A stretch of 64,000 bases of DNA from Geodermatophilus siccatus (GTDB lineage: Bacteria; Actinomycetota; Actinomycetes; Mycobacteriales; Geodermatophilaceae), in NCBI RefSeq assembly GCF_900103785.1, contig NZ_FNHE01000009.1, positions 62,001-126,000 of the forward strand, read 5' to 3'. The notes under the pieces are model-generated. The model was not told the origin of the DNA, did no database searches, and saw nothing but the letters and a program-made list of their open reading frames with translations. Shown here one piece after another: positions 40,932-49,279 of the stretch. The translations under genes and the position numbers were made by a program. Numbering within the stretch: the stretch's first letter is position 1; each line of letters starts with the position of its first letter.

Positions 40932-43607
40932 TCAGCGATCGGCGGGGACGGCGCCCACGGTCGGCCGGCGCAGGGCCGCTGCGTCGGCCGGGGGCAGGGG
41001 GCGGGACAGCAGGTAGCCCTGCGCCTGGTCACACGACTGGCCCCTGAGCCACTCGACCTGCTCGACCTCCTCCACGCCCTCGGCCACCACGGTGAGCCCG
41101 AAGGTGTGCGCGGCGCGGATCATGAGGGCCACGAGCTCCGGGTGCCCGGGCTGCGTCGAGGCGACGAAGCTGCGGTCGATCTTGAGGGTGTCCACCGGCA
41201 TGTTCCCCAGCTGACCGATCGAGGTGTAGCCGGTGCCGAAGTCGTCGATCGCGATCGTGATGCCCTGCTCCCGCAGCGCGGCGAGGTGGCTGAACGCCAC
41301 GGGCTCGTTGACCAGCACGGTCTCGGTGACCTCCAGGACGAGCAGCCGGGGCGGGAGGCCGGACGCCGCCAGGGCGTCCGCGACGTCCTGGAGGATGCGC
41401 CGGTCGGCGAGGTGGCGGCCGGAGACGTTCACCGCGACGGTGGGCTCGGGCTCGCCGGGCTCGACCGGGGCCTCGACCCGCCACTCCGCCAGCTGGCGGG
41501 TCGCCTCGTGCAGGACCCAGCGGTCCAGCTCGCAGACCAGGCTGCTCTCCTCGGCCACGGGGATGAAGTCGTTGGGCGGCACCATCCCCGCGCCCGGTCG
41601 CTCCCAGCGCACCAGGGCCTCGTAGCCCTTCAGCCGGCCGGCGGACAGGTCGAGCACGGGCTGGTAGTGCAGCCGCATCTCGCCGGCGGCCAGGCCGGCG
41701 GCGATCGCGGCCTCCATCTCGGAGCGGGCGCTCAGCTGCAGGCGCAGCGCCTCGTCGAACATCTCCGCCCGGCCACGTCCACGGTCCTTGGCGCGGTAGG
41801 CGGCGGTGTCGGCCTCGGCGATGAGCGCGTCGGCGTCGGTGTCCGCGTCGCGGCAGACGGCGATCCCGACGCTGGCGCCGATCCGCACCTGGGAACCGTC
41901 GGCGGTGATCGGCTCGCTGACCGATCCGATCAGCCGCTCCGCGAGGCCCTGGAGGTCGCGCTCGGACCCGCTCTCCTCGACGAGGACGACGAACTCGTCC
42001 CCACCCAGCCGGCAGACGACGTCCCCGGGACGGACGGTGCTCCTCAGCCGGCGCGCGACCTCCTGCAGCACCTCGTCCCCGGCCGCGTGGCCGTGCCCGT
42101 CGTTGACCGCCTTGAAGCCGTCGAGGTCGACGAACAGCAGGCCGGTCATGGAGCCGGAGCGCCGACCGCGGTGCAGCGCGGCCGTGACCAGGGACAGTGC
42201 CTGCGCCCGGTTGGGCAGCTCGGTGAGGGGGTCGTGCGCGGCCTGGTGCGCCAGCGCGGACTGCAGGCTGTCCCGCTGGCGGATGGCGCTGACGAGCTGC
42301 TCGACGGACGCGTGGAGCAGCTGCCCGAGCGACCCGGGAAGGGGCTCGTCCAGGACGGGGTGGGACAGGTCGCCGCGGGCGATGGCCCGCGCCTGGTGCT
42401 GGATGCGGCGCAGCCCGGCGACGGCCGAGGCGAGGGCCCGGGAGACGGTGCGCACCTCGCGGGGGCCGACGCTCTCCACGTCCACCAGGCTCCCCTGGAT
42501 GATGCGCTCGGCCCGGTCGGCGACCAGGCCGAGGGCGCGGGAGATGCGGTGCCCGACCCACAGCGCGCCGAGCAGCGAGGCCAGGACGAGCCCGGCACCG
42601 AGACCCAGGATGAGGTCGCGGTGGCCCGTGGCCCGGTCCCGGTCCGCGGCGGCCAGGTCCCGGGCCCGCTCCACGGCACTGTCCAGGAGGCCGGTCAGGG
42701 CGGTGTCGCGGGTCGAGGTCCCGATCACCAGCTGCACCAGGTCGGGGAGGGGCAGCGGAGCCGCGGTGGTGCCGCCGGCCTGGGTGGCCAGCACGCCGTC
42801 GACCGTGGTCACCTCCGGGGAGGTGCTGATCTCCTGCCACTCCGCACGCAGGGGGGCCTGGGAGAGCTGGCTCATCACCTGCTGGGCGTCGGTGTAGGCC
42901 GCCCAGTCGGCCTGCCAGTCCTGCCGGAAGTCGGCCGACCGGTCCCAGTCGAGCTGGGCGCCGAAGAAGTTCGGCATCTGCCGGATGGCCGCGGTGACGA
43001 GCTCTCCCACCAGCTGCACGTCGCGGGTGGCCGTCAGCGTGGCGACGGGGACCTGCTCGGCCGCGGCCGCGGCGACCGCCTCCTGCTGCGCGGAGCCCAG
43101 GTCGTCGAGGAGCGCCAGGTACCGGTCGTAGAGGAGGTCCACGCGCAGGTCGTGCGCGTCGACGTGGGCGCGCAGCTCCGCGACCTCACGGGCGGCGCCG
43201 CCCAGAGCGGACGAGCGGGCGGGATCCGCCGGTGCCGAGCCCAGGACGTCGTCGGTCACCCCCCGGCTCTGCTGCAGCAGGGTCAGGGTCAGCCGGCGCT
43301 GGGTGGCCACCTGCTCGACGGGCACCCCGAGCTCGGCTGCGCTGGCCGGGTCCTCGATGACCGTCAGGGACAGCGAGGGGATCATCTCGTGCGCCACCCC
43401 GCTGCGGACGGCGTCCAGCTGCGCGACGGCACCCACGGCCGCGGCGGCGCGCGCGGCGCTGTCGGCGTCGACCACGACGGACCGGACCATCACCGCGGTC
43501 AGCCCGGCGACGCCGAGCAGCGGGACGAACACCAGCGCGGTGAGGTACAGCCACAGGGGAGCGCCGCGCCGGGCAGCGTGCTCGGCCATCGGGCGGGTGG
43601 AGCTCAT
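40932..43607 (-). CDS. Membrane GGDEF-EAL cyclic-di-GMP protein
   Basis: An 891-residue protein. N-terminal span (PLWLYLTALVFVPLLGVAGL), an extracytoplasmic sensor part (about residues 45-320), a second span (LILGLGAGLVLASLLGALWV), and a HAMP-like segment (ISRALGLVADRAERIIQG). The GGDEF domain has CRLGGDEFVVLVEE and FVDLDGFKAVNDGHGHAAGD, all residues intact. The EAL domain has YEALVRWERP, VTETVLVNE, IDDFGTGYTSIGQLG and LKIDRSFV. Both cyclase and phosphodiesterase active sites look complete, so the net direction cannot be read. The regulator ligand is unknown. Confidence 0.94.
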   Translation of the reverse strand: MSSTRPMAEHAARRGAPLWLYLTALVFVPLLGVAGLTAVMVRSVVVDADSAARAAAAVGAVAQLDAVRSGVAHEMIPSLSLTVIEDPASAAELGVPVEQVATQRRLTLTLLQQSRGVTDDVLGSAPADPARSSALGGAAREVAELRAHVDAHDLRVDLLYDRYLALLDDLGSAQQEAVAAAAAEQVPVATLTATRDVQLVGELVTAAIRQMPNFFGAQLDWDRSADFRQDWQADWAAYTDAQQVMSQLSQAPLRAEWQEISTSPEVTTVDGVLATQAGGTTAAPLPLPDLVQLVIGTSTRDTALTGLLDSAVERARDLAAADRDRATGHRDLILGLGAGLVLASLLGALWVGHRISRALGLVADRAERIIQGSLVDVESVGPREVRTVSRALASAVAGLRRIQHQARAIARGDLSHPVLDEPLPGSLGQLLHASVEQLVSAIRQRDSLQSALAHQAAHDPLTELPNRAQALSLVTAALHRGRRSGSMTGLLFVDLDGFKAVNDGHGHAAGDEVLQEVARRLRSTVRPGDVVCRLGGDEFVVLVEESGSERDLQGLAERLIGSVSEPITADGSQVRIGASVGIAVCRDADTDADALIAEADTAAYRAKDRGRGRAEMFDEALRLQLSARSEMEAAIAAGLAAGEMRLHYQPVLDLSAGRLKGYEALVRWERPGAGMVPPNDFIPVAEESSLVCELDRWVLHEATRQLAEWRVEAPVEPGEPEPTVAVNVSGRHLADRRILQDVADALAASGLPPRLLVLEVTETVLVNEPVAFSHLAALREQGITIAIDDFGTGYTSIGQLGNMPVDTLKIDRSFVASTQPGHPELVALMIRAAHTFGLTVVAEGVEEVEQVEWLRGQSCDQAQGYLLSRPLPPADAAALRRPTVGAVPADR

Positions 43608-43690
43608 GCCGATCCGGTCGGCCCGTCCCGCGCGGTGGTTGACCGCGGTTCACCCGTGCGGGTGACGTGGCCGCCGGGGAGTGCGGCCCG

Positions 43691-43748
43691 GCGCGAGCCG
43701 ACGGCCGGCGCTCGCGGCGGCCCCCTGCAGGGGGGCAGGGGGTCCTTT
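43691..43748 (-). repeat. GC-rich hairpin repeat after the SnoaL gene (divergent copy)
   Basis: GCGCGAGCCGACGGCCGGCG, then CTCGCGGCGGCCCCCTGCAG and GGGGGCAGGGGGTCCTTT. Resembles the inverse orientation of the repeat family and sits beside the stop of the SnoaL-like gene. It is the least certain copy. Confidence 0.5.
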
Positions 43749-43749
43749 C

Positions 43750-44136
43750 TCAGGCGGTGCCGCCGCGCTCCTGGATGAAGGCCGCGGAGTCGTAGTAGGT
43801 GCGGACGCCGGTGAGCCGTTCCTCGTCGCCCTCGATGACGGTCACCCCGCGGTACCGGAACGGCTTGCCGCTGCGCAGGGTGCCGGTCGAGGTCCACTCC
43901 AGGGCGGCGCTGTCCTCACCGACGACGCTGTGCGTGAAGGTCGTCTCCAGGGCGCCGAAGACGTTGCGGTAGTCCTCCCAGAAGGTCTTCGCGCCGTCCT
44001 TGCCCGTCGTCCGGTGGTGCTCGTCCAGCTTCACCAGCTCGGCGTCGTCCCCGGTGAGGTCCACCATGGGCTGGACGTCGCGGTCGCTGTCGATGCGGTG
44101 CAGCGCGTCGGTGAAGCGCTCGGTCATCGTGTGCAT
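43750..44136 (-). CDS. SnoaL-like / NTF2-fold protein
   Basis: A 128-residue protein from ATG 44136 (a second ATG lies three codons on). Pattern MTERFTDALHRIDSDRDVQP, DDAELVKLDEHHRTTG, FWEDYRNVFGALETTF and EWTSTGTLRSGKPFRYRG fits the NTF2-like/SnoaL fold, often ligand-binding or isomerase enzymes. No specific active site can be assigned. Confidence 0.7.
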   Translation of the reverse strand: MHTMTERFTDALHRIDSDRDVQPMVDLTGDDAELVKLDEHHRTTGKDGAKTFWEDYRNVFGALETTFTHSVVGEDSAALEWTSTGTLRSGKPFRYRGVTVIEGDEERLTGVRTYYDSAAFIQERGGTA

Positions 44137-44205
44137 CGGTCCCCCGGGGTGCGGCGTGGGCGGTCGGGGTCGCTGTACCCACTCCAGGGACCGTCACCCC
44201 TGCCG

Positions 44206-44667
44206 TCAGGTCAACCGGCGGCGGTCGTCGTCGCCGCGTCCCCGGCCGAGCGTCTGGGCGAGCAGCACCGCACCCCAGGGGCCGATGACCCAGATCGGCC
44301 AGAAGTAGCGGAACTCGCCGGAGCCGATCACCGTGGCGAGCCAGACGGTGAGCACGATGACGGCGGTCACGGCCCAGTTGCGCCAGGCCGCCTCGCGGGT
44401 GGGCCCGCCGCTCCAGCCGCCGTGGTGCCAGCCGTGCGCCGCAGCGGGCTGCGGCTGGACCGGAGCGGGCGCCGGTGGCTGTGCGGCCGGGCGCGGCAGG
44501 TCGGCGGTGAGCTCCTCGAGCTCGCCGTAGGTGCGGGCGGCGTAGGCACGGGCCAGGCGCTCGTCGTACTCGGCGACGGTGAGCCGCCCGGCGCTCATCT
44601 GCTCACCGAGCTGGGCGGCCACGGCGGCGCGGTCGGCGTCAGCGGCGCGCAGGTGCGGCTCGGGCAT
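44206..44667 (-). CDS. DUF1707 and SHOCT-like membrane protein
   Basis: A 153-residue protein: the N-terminal DUF1707-type domain (RAADADRAAVAAQLGEQMSA, LTVAEYDERLARAYAARTYG, ELEELTADLP). A Pro/His-rich linker follows, then two membrane spans (WAVTAVIVLTVWLATVIGSG, YFWPIWVIGPWGAVLLAQTL). Such proteins are common, uncharacterised actinobacterial membrane proteins. It is divergent from the GNAT gene, with a parS site in the gap. Confidence 0.85.
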   Translation of the reverse strand: MPEPHLRAADADRAAVAAQLGEQMSAGRLTVAEYDERLARAYAARTYGELEELTADLPRPAAQPPAPAPVQPQPAAAHGWHHGGWSGGPTREAAWRNWAVTAVIVLTVWLATVIGSGEFRYFWPIWVIGPWGAVLLAQTLGRGRGDDDRRRLT

Positions 44668-44740
44668 CGGGGTGGCCTCCTCGGGTCGGGGCTCCAGTCT
44701 TCCGCCGGGGCGGGCCCGGCGGTACTGACGGACGTCACCG

Positions 44741-44754
44741 GTTCCACGTGGAAC
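44741..44754. other. parS: parS site 4
   Basis: A perfect GTTCCACGTGGAAC palindrome in the gap between the divergent DUF1707 and GNAT genes, 43 kb from the parAB sites. Confidence 0.9.
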
Positions 44755-44773
44755 GCGTCAGTACGGTCGGGCC

Positions 44774-45241
44774 GTGCCCGACGTGCGACTCGTCCCGGCC
44801 GCCTGGGACGACCCCGACGTCCAGCGGCTGACCGCCGCCCAGCAGGCCGAGCTGCGGGCGCGCTACGAGGGCGGTCAGGAGCCCGGGACGCCGCCCTCGG
44901 CCGCGGACGTCGCCGTCGTCCTGGTCGCCCGCGACGCCGGCGGCGAGGCGGTCGGGTGCGGCGCGCTGCGCCCGCTGGGGGACGACGTCGCCGAGATCAA
45001 ACGGATGTACGTCCTGCCGGCGGCGCGGGGGCGGGGCCTGTCGAAGCTGGTGCTCGCCGGGCTGGAGGCGGCCGCGCGAGACCGCGGCTGGACCACGCTG
45101 CGGCTGGAGACCGGTCCGCGGCAGCCGGAGGCCGTCGCGCTGTACGAGGGTGCGGGCTACCGGCCGATCCCTGCCTTCGGCCCCTACGTGGACGACGCCG
45201 ACGACTCGCTGTTCTACGAGCGCGTGCTCGACCCGGCCTGA
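44774..45241 (+). CDS. GNAT-family N-acetyltransferase
   Basis: A 155-residue protein from GTG 44774. The acetyl-CoA-binding core is KRMYVLPAARGRGLSKLVLA (RxxGxG-like), then ARDRGWTTLRLETGPRQPEA and VALYEGAGYRPIPAFG. Substrate unknown. Confidence 0.88.
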   Translation: MPDVRLVPAAWDDPDVQRLTAAQQAELRARYEGGQEPGTPPSAADVAVVLVARDAGGEAVGCGALRPLGDDVAEIKRMYVLPAARGRGLSKLVLAGLEAAARDRGWTTLRLETGPRQPEAVALYEGAGYRPIPAFGPYVDDADDSLFYERVLDPA

Positions 45242-45294
45242 TCCGGCTCCTCGACTCGCCGCCCCGACGGGCCCGGTGTGGTGGGGTGGAGCCC

Positions 45295-46212
45295 ATGAGC
45301 GCTGCCTGGCCCGCGACCGAGCCCACCGAGGTCGAGATCACCGCCGGCGACGCCCGGCTGGCCGTCGACCTGCGCGGCGGCGCCATGCGCACGCTGACCG
45401 TCGGCGACCGCGAACTGCTCGACGGCTACCCCGCGGGCGCGGTGCCCGGCGGCAGCCGCGGCCGGGTGCTGCTGCCCTGGCCCAACCGCGTCCGCGACGG
45501 CCGGTGGAGCTGGGGCGGCCGCGACCTGCAGCTGGAGCTGGCCGGCCCGGACAAGCCCACCGCCATGCACGGCCTGGTCGGCTGGCAGCCCTGGAGCGTC
45601 CTGGAGAGCGGGGACGGCGCGGTGACCGTCGGCACCGTCGTCGAGCCCCGTTCCGGCTACCCGTTCCGGCTGGCCGCCGCGATCGACCACACCCTTGAGC
45701 CCGGCCGGCTCGCCGTGACGATGCGGGTGCGCAACGCCGGCGCCGAGCCGGCCCCCTTCGGCGCCGGCTTCCACCCGTACCTCGCCGTCGGCGCGCAGGA
45801 GGACGGCGGGATCGCCGACGCCGAGCTGGAGCTGCCCGCCCGCACCGAGCTGGTGGTCGACGACGGCGGGCTCCCGACGGGCGAGCGGCGTCCCTTCGCC
45901 GGGGCGATCGGCCGGATCGGCGACCGCTCCCTGGACACCCCGGTCACCGACCTCGACCGCGACGCCGACGGCTGGGCCCGCGTGCGGCTGCGCAGCGCGG
46001 CGCTGGGCAGCCTCGAGCTCGCCGTCGACGGCTCCTGGTCGTGGCTGCAGGTCTTCACCGGCGACACGCTCAGCGTCGGGCAGCGCCGGCGCAGCGTCGC
46101 CGTCGAGCCGATGACCTGCCCGCCGAACGCACTGGCCGACCACGTCGACCTCGTCGTCCTCGACCCGGGCGCCGAGTGGTCCGGCACCTGGACCCTCACC
46201 TGGGAGGTGTGA
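45295..46212 (+). CDS. Aldose 1-epimerase family protein
   Basis: A 305-residue protein. The galactose-mutarotase fold shows GRVLLPWPNRVRDGRWSWGG, TAMHGLVGWQPWSVLE (catalytic His pattern), GFHPYLAVG and the C-terminal SVAVEPMTCPPNALADH. It interconverts alpha and beta hexose anomers; the exact sugar is not shown. ATG 45295 is chosen. A 1-nt gap leads to the MOSC gene, so co-transcription is likely. Confidence 0.9.
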   Translation: MSAAWPATEPTEVEITAGDARLAVDLRGGAMRTLTVGDRELLDGYPAGAVPGGSRGRVLLPWPNRVRDGRWSWGGRDLQLELAGPDKPTAMHGLVGWQPWSVLESGDGAVTVGTVVEPRSGYPFRLAAAIDHTLEPGRLAVTMRVRNAGAEPAPFGAGFHPYLAVGAQEDGGIADAELELPARTELVVDDGGLPTGERRPFAGAIGRIGDRSLDTPVTDLDRDADGWARVRLRSAALGSLELAVDGSWSWLQVFTGDTLSVGQRRRSVAVEPMTCPPNALADHVDLVVLDPGAEWSGTWTLTWEV

Positions 46213-46213
46213 C

Positions 46214-46927
46214 GTGCGGGTCGCCGAGCTGTGGCGGTACCCGGTCAAGTCGCTGCAGGGCGAGCGGCTGACCGGCGCCGAGGTCGGTCCGGAGGGGCTG
46301 GCCGGCGACCGGCAGTGGGCGCTGTTCGACGTCGACAGCGGCTTCGGGCTGACCGCCCGACGGGTGCCCGACCTGCTGTTCCTCTCCGGCCGGCTGCGCG
46401 CGGACGGCCACGTCGAGGTGGTGCTGCCGGACGGGACCGTCACCTCCGACGACGCCGTGCTGTCGGACCGGCTGGGCCGATCGGTGGTGCTGCGGGCCGC
46501 GGCGGACGCGCCCGGCGAGCGCCGGTACGAGAACCCCCACGAGGTCGGCGAGGCCGGCGAGTACGACTGGGACGCCTTCTCCGGCGCCCGCGGCGCCTTC
46601 CACGACAGCTCCCGCACCCGGGTGTCGCTGGTCTCCACCGGCACGCTGGGCACCTGGGACCGGCGGCGGTTCCGCGCCAACGTCGTCCTCGAGGGGGCGG
46701 GGGAGGACGCACTGGTCGGCCGGCGGGTGCGGCTGGGCGGCGCCGAGCTGGACGTCGTCAAGCAGGTGGACCGCTGCGTCATGGTGACCCGGCCGCAGCC
46801 CGGCGGGATCGGCCGCGACAACGGCGTCCTCAAGACCATCCACCGCGAGCGGGACGGCCGCCTCGCGGTGGGGGCGCTGGTCGTCCGGGCCGGCACGGTC
46901 GCGGTGGGCGACGAGCTGACAGCATGA
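46214..46927 (+). CDS. MOSC-domain protein
   Basis: A 237-residue protein with N-terminal MOSC motif MRVAELWRYPVKSLQGERLT and C-terminal MOSC domain: FRANVVLEGAGEDALVGRRV, VKQVDRCVMVTRPQPGG (with the conserved Cys of MOSC) and VRAGTVAVGDEL. The family handles sulfur or molybdenum-cofactor related chemistry (for example N-hydroxylated substrate reduction) in other organisms; function here is not assigned. GTG start directly after the epimerase gene. Confidence 0.9.
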   Translation: MRVAELWRYPVKSLQGERLTGAEVGPEGLAGDRQWALFDVDSGFGLTARRVPDLLFLSGRLRADGHVEVVLPDGTVTSDDAVLSDRLGRSVVLRAAADAPGERRYENPHEVGEAGEYDWDAFSGARGAFHDSSRTRVSLVSTGTLGTWDRRRFRANVVLEGAGEDALVGRRVRLGGAELDVVKQVDRCVMVTRPQPGGIGRDNGVLKTIHRERDGRLAVGALVVRAGTVAVGDELTA

Positions 46928-47148
46928 GCCGCGTGCGCACCGTGGAACTGCGGCCGGGCGAGGAGTCCATCCGGCTGGGTCAGCTGCTCAAGCTGGTGGA
47001 CGCCGTCCCGACCGGCGCCCAGGTGAAGGACGTGCTGCTCACCGGCACGGTCCGGGTCAACGGCGAGCCCGAGGAGCGTCGCGGCCGGCAGGTCCGCAGG
47101 GGTGACGTGGTCAGCGTGGAGGGCATGGAGGACGTGCGCGTCGGCTGA
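46924..47148 (+). CDS. S4-type RNA-binding protein
   Basis: A 74-residue protein overlapping the MOSC stop as ATGA. It is a small S4/YbcJ-type domain: IRLGQLLKLVDAVPTGAQVK, VLLTGTVRVNGEPEERRGRQ and VRRGDVVSVEG. Such proteins bind structured RNA or ribosomes; the target is not known here. Confidence 0.88.
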   Translation: MSRVRTVELRPGEESIRLGQLLKLVDAVPTGAQVKDVLLTGTVRVNGEPEERRGRQVRRGDVVSVEGMEDVRVG

Positions 47149-47222
47149 CAGCCGCGGGAGCATCGCAGCGAGCGAGGAGCGGATCGAGGCGTGGGAGCCG
47201 ACCCGTGTCATCGTCGGCTGAG

Positions 47223-47246
47223 CGGCCATCTCCGCGGGGATGGCCG
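47223..47246. terminator. Short hairpin downstream of the S4 gene
   Basis: CGGCCATC (47223-47230) and GATGGCCG (47239-47246) pair perfectly around an 8-nt loop, about 75 nt after the S4 stop and just before parS site 5. Confidence 0.5.
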
Positions 47247-47258
47247 GGGGTGAGCGGG

Positions 47259-47272
47259 GTTCCACGTGGAAC
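47259..47272. other. parS: parS site 5
   Basis: A perfect GTTCCACGTGGAAC palindrome, 15 bp upstream of the aminotransferase start. It is 2.5 kb from site 4. Confidence 0.9.
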
Positions 47273-47287
47273 TGACAGGCTGACCCC

Positions 47288-48499
47288 ATGACGCGCGCGC
47301 CGTACCTGTCGTCCCGGCTGCAGGGCTTCGGGACGACGGTCTTCGCCGAGATGAGTGCGCTCGCCGTCGCCACGGGCTCGATCAACCTCGGGCAGGGCTT
47401 CCCCGACTACCCGGGCCCGCCGGAGGTGCTCGAGGTCGCCCGCTCGGCGATCGGCACCGCGCACGACCAGTACCCCCCGGGCCCCGGCATCCCGGAGCTG
47501 CGGACCGCGGTGGCCGAGCACGTGCACCGCTTCGGCGGCCACGCCCACGACCCGGACACCGAGGTGCTGGTCACCGCGGGTGCGACCGAGGCGCTGACCG
47601 CCGCGCTGCTGGCCCTGCTCGAGCCCGGCGACGAGGTCGTCCTGTTCGAGCCGATGTACGACAGCTACGCGGCGGGCATCGCGATGGCCGGCGGGGTCGC
47701 CCGGCCGGTGCCGCTGCGGCCCCCGCCGTCCGGCACCGGGCCGTGGACCTTCGACCCCGCCGAGCTGCGCGCGGCGGTCACCCCGCGGGCGCGGCTGCTG
47801 CTGCTCAACACGCCGCACAACCCCACCGGCAAGGTCTTCACCCGCGCGGAGCTCGGCACGCTGGCGGCGCTGGCCATGGAGCACGAGCTGCTGGTGCTCG
47901 CCGACGAGGTCTACGAGCACCTGGTCTTCACCGGCGCCCGGCACGCCTCCCTGTCCACCGTGCCCGGCATGCGCGAGCGGACCCTCGTCGTGGGCAGCGC
48001 CGGCAAGACCTTCAACGTCACCGGCTGGAAGGTCGGCTGGATCTGCGGGCCGGCGCCGCTGGTGTCCGCCGTCCGCACGGCCAAGCAGTTCCTCACCTAC
48101 GTCAACGGCGGGCCGTTCCAGCCGGCGGTCGCGGCCGGGCTGCGGCTGCCCGACGAGTACTTCGCCGGCATCGCGCGGGACCTGGAGCACCGCCGCGACG
48201 TGCTGGTCGAGGGGCTGACCGCCGCGGGCCTGCCGGTGGTGTGCCCGGAGGCGACGTACTTCGCCACGGTCGACGTCCGGCCGGTGCAGCCCGACGGGGA
48301 CGGCCTGGCGTTCTGCCGGGCACTGCCCGAGCGCGCGGGGGTGGTGGCCGTCCCGACGGTGGTCTTCTACTCGTCGGAGCACGCCCACCTGGGCCGCCAC
48401 CTCGTGCGCTTCGCGTTCTGCAAGGGTGACGCCGTGCTGGCCGAGGCGGTCGACAGGCTGGGCGGGATGGGTCGGGCGGGTGTGGGAGGTCAGCCATGA
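47288..48499 (+). CDS. Class I/II aminotransferase (YbdL/glutamine-transaminase type)
   Basis: A 403-residue PLP enzyme: GSINLGQGFPDYPGPPEVLE, VTAGATEALTAALLALL, LLLNTPHNPTGKVFTRAEL, DEVYEHLVFTG and the lysine in VGSAGKTFNVTGWKVGWICG. It matches the YbdL/KAT group that transaminates glutamine, methionine or kynurenine. The next gene is a nitrilase overlapping by ATGA, which matches the transaminase plus omega-amidase pair that disposes of alpha-ketoglutaramate and recycles methionine in other organisms. The substrate is inference. Confidence 0.9.
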   Translation: MTRAPYLSSRLQGFGTTVFAEMSALAVATGSINLGQGFPDYPGPPEVLEVARSAIGTAHDQYPPGPGIPELRTAVAEHVHRFGGHAHDPDTEVLVTAGATEALTAALLALLEPGDEVVLFEPMYDSYAAGIAMAGGVARPVPLRPPPSGTGPWTFDPAELRAAVTPRARLLLLNTPHNPTGKVFTRAELGTLAALAMEHELLVLADEVYEHLVFTGARHASLSTVPGMRERTLVVGSAGKTFNVTGWKVGWICGPAPLVSAVRTAKQFLTYVNGGPFQPAVAAGLRLPDEYFAGIARDLEHRRDVLVEGLTAAGLPVVCPEATYFATVDVRPVQPDGDGLAFCRALPERAGVVAVPTVVFYSSEHAHLGRHLVRFAFCKGDAVLAEAVDRLGGMGRAGVGGQP

Positions 48500-49254
48500 G
48501 GTTCGCGGTGGTCCAGCACGACATCGTCTGGGAGGACCGGGCGGCGAACTTCGCGCGCCTGGCGCCGCTGGTCGCGCGAGCGGCCGGCGCCGGGGCGGAG
48601 TTCGTGCTGCTCAGCGAGACGTTCTCGACCGGCTTCTCGATGACGCCGGGGATAGGGGAGCCCGAGGGAGGCCCGTCGGCGCAGTTCCTCCAGGAGCGGG
48701 CCGCCGAGCACGGCGTCTGGGTGGCGGGCAGCTGCCCGGAGATCGCCCCGGACGGCGACCTGCCCTACAACTCCTTCGTGCTGGCCGGCCCCGACGGCAC
48801 GGTGCACCGCTACCGCAAGCTGCACCCGTTCACCCACGGCGGCGAGCACGAGCGCTTCCGGGCCGGGGAGAAGCCGGTGACCGTGGAGGTCGGCGGCCTC
48901 CGGGTGACCCCGTTCGTCTGCTACGACCTGCGCTTCGCCGACGTCTTCTGGTCCGCCGCGCTCGACACCGACGTCTACCTGGTGACGGCGAACTGGCCGG
49001 CCGCCCGCCGGCTGCACTGGCAGACGCTGCTGCAGGCCCGGGCGATCGAGAACCAGGCCTACGTGGTGGGCTGCAACCGCGTCGGCACAGCGGGCGGCGG
49101 CACCGAGCACACCGGCGACAGCCGCATCGTCAGCCCGATGGGCGAGCTGCTGGCGACGGCCGCGGGCGTGGAGACGGTGCTGGTGGCCGACGTCGACCCC
49201 GCCGAGGTGACCGCTACGCGCGAGCGGCTGCAGTTCCTCGCCGACCGGCGCTGA
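48496..49254 (+). CDS. Carbon-nitrogen hydrolase (nitrilase/omega-amidase type)
   Basis: A 252-residue nitrilase-fold protein overlapping the aminotransferase stop (ATGA). Catalytic triad: Glu in AEFVLLSETFSTGFSM, Lys in VHRYRKLHPFTHGGEHE and Cys in TPFVCYDLRFADVFW. The GGxEHTGDSRI and SPMGELLATA segments resemble YafV/NIT2 omega-amidase. It probably deaminates 2-oxoglutaramate made by the upstream transaminase; this is inferred from pairing and motifs. Confidence 0.9.
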   Translation: MRFAVVQHDIVWEDRAANFARLAPLVARAAGAGAEFVLLSETFSTGFSMTPGIGEPEGGPSAQFLQERAAEHGVWVAGSCPEIAPDGDLPYNSFVLAGPDGTVHRYRKLHPFTHGGEHERFRAGEKPVTVEVGGLRVTPFVCYDLRFADVFWSAALDTDVYLVTANWPAARRLHWQTLLQARAIENQAYVVGCNRVGTAGGGTEHTGDSRIVSPMGELLATAAGVETVLVADVDPAEVTATRERLQFLADRR

Positions 49255-49279
49255 CGGCAGAGCCTCCCGACCGGCGGGC

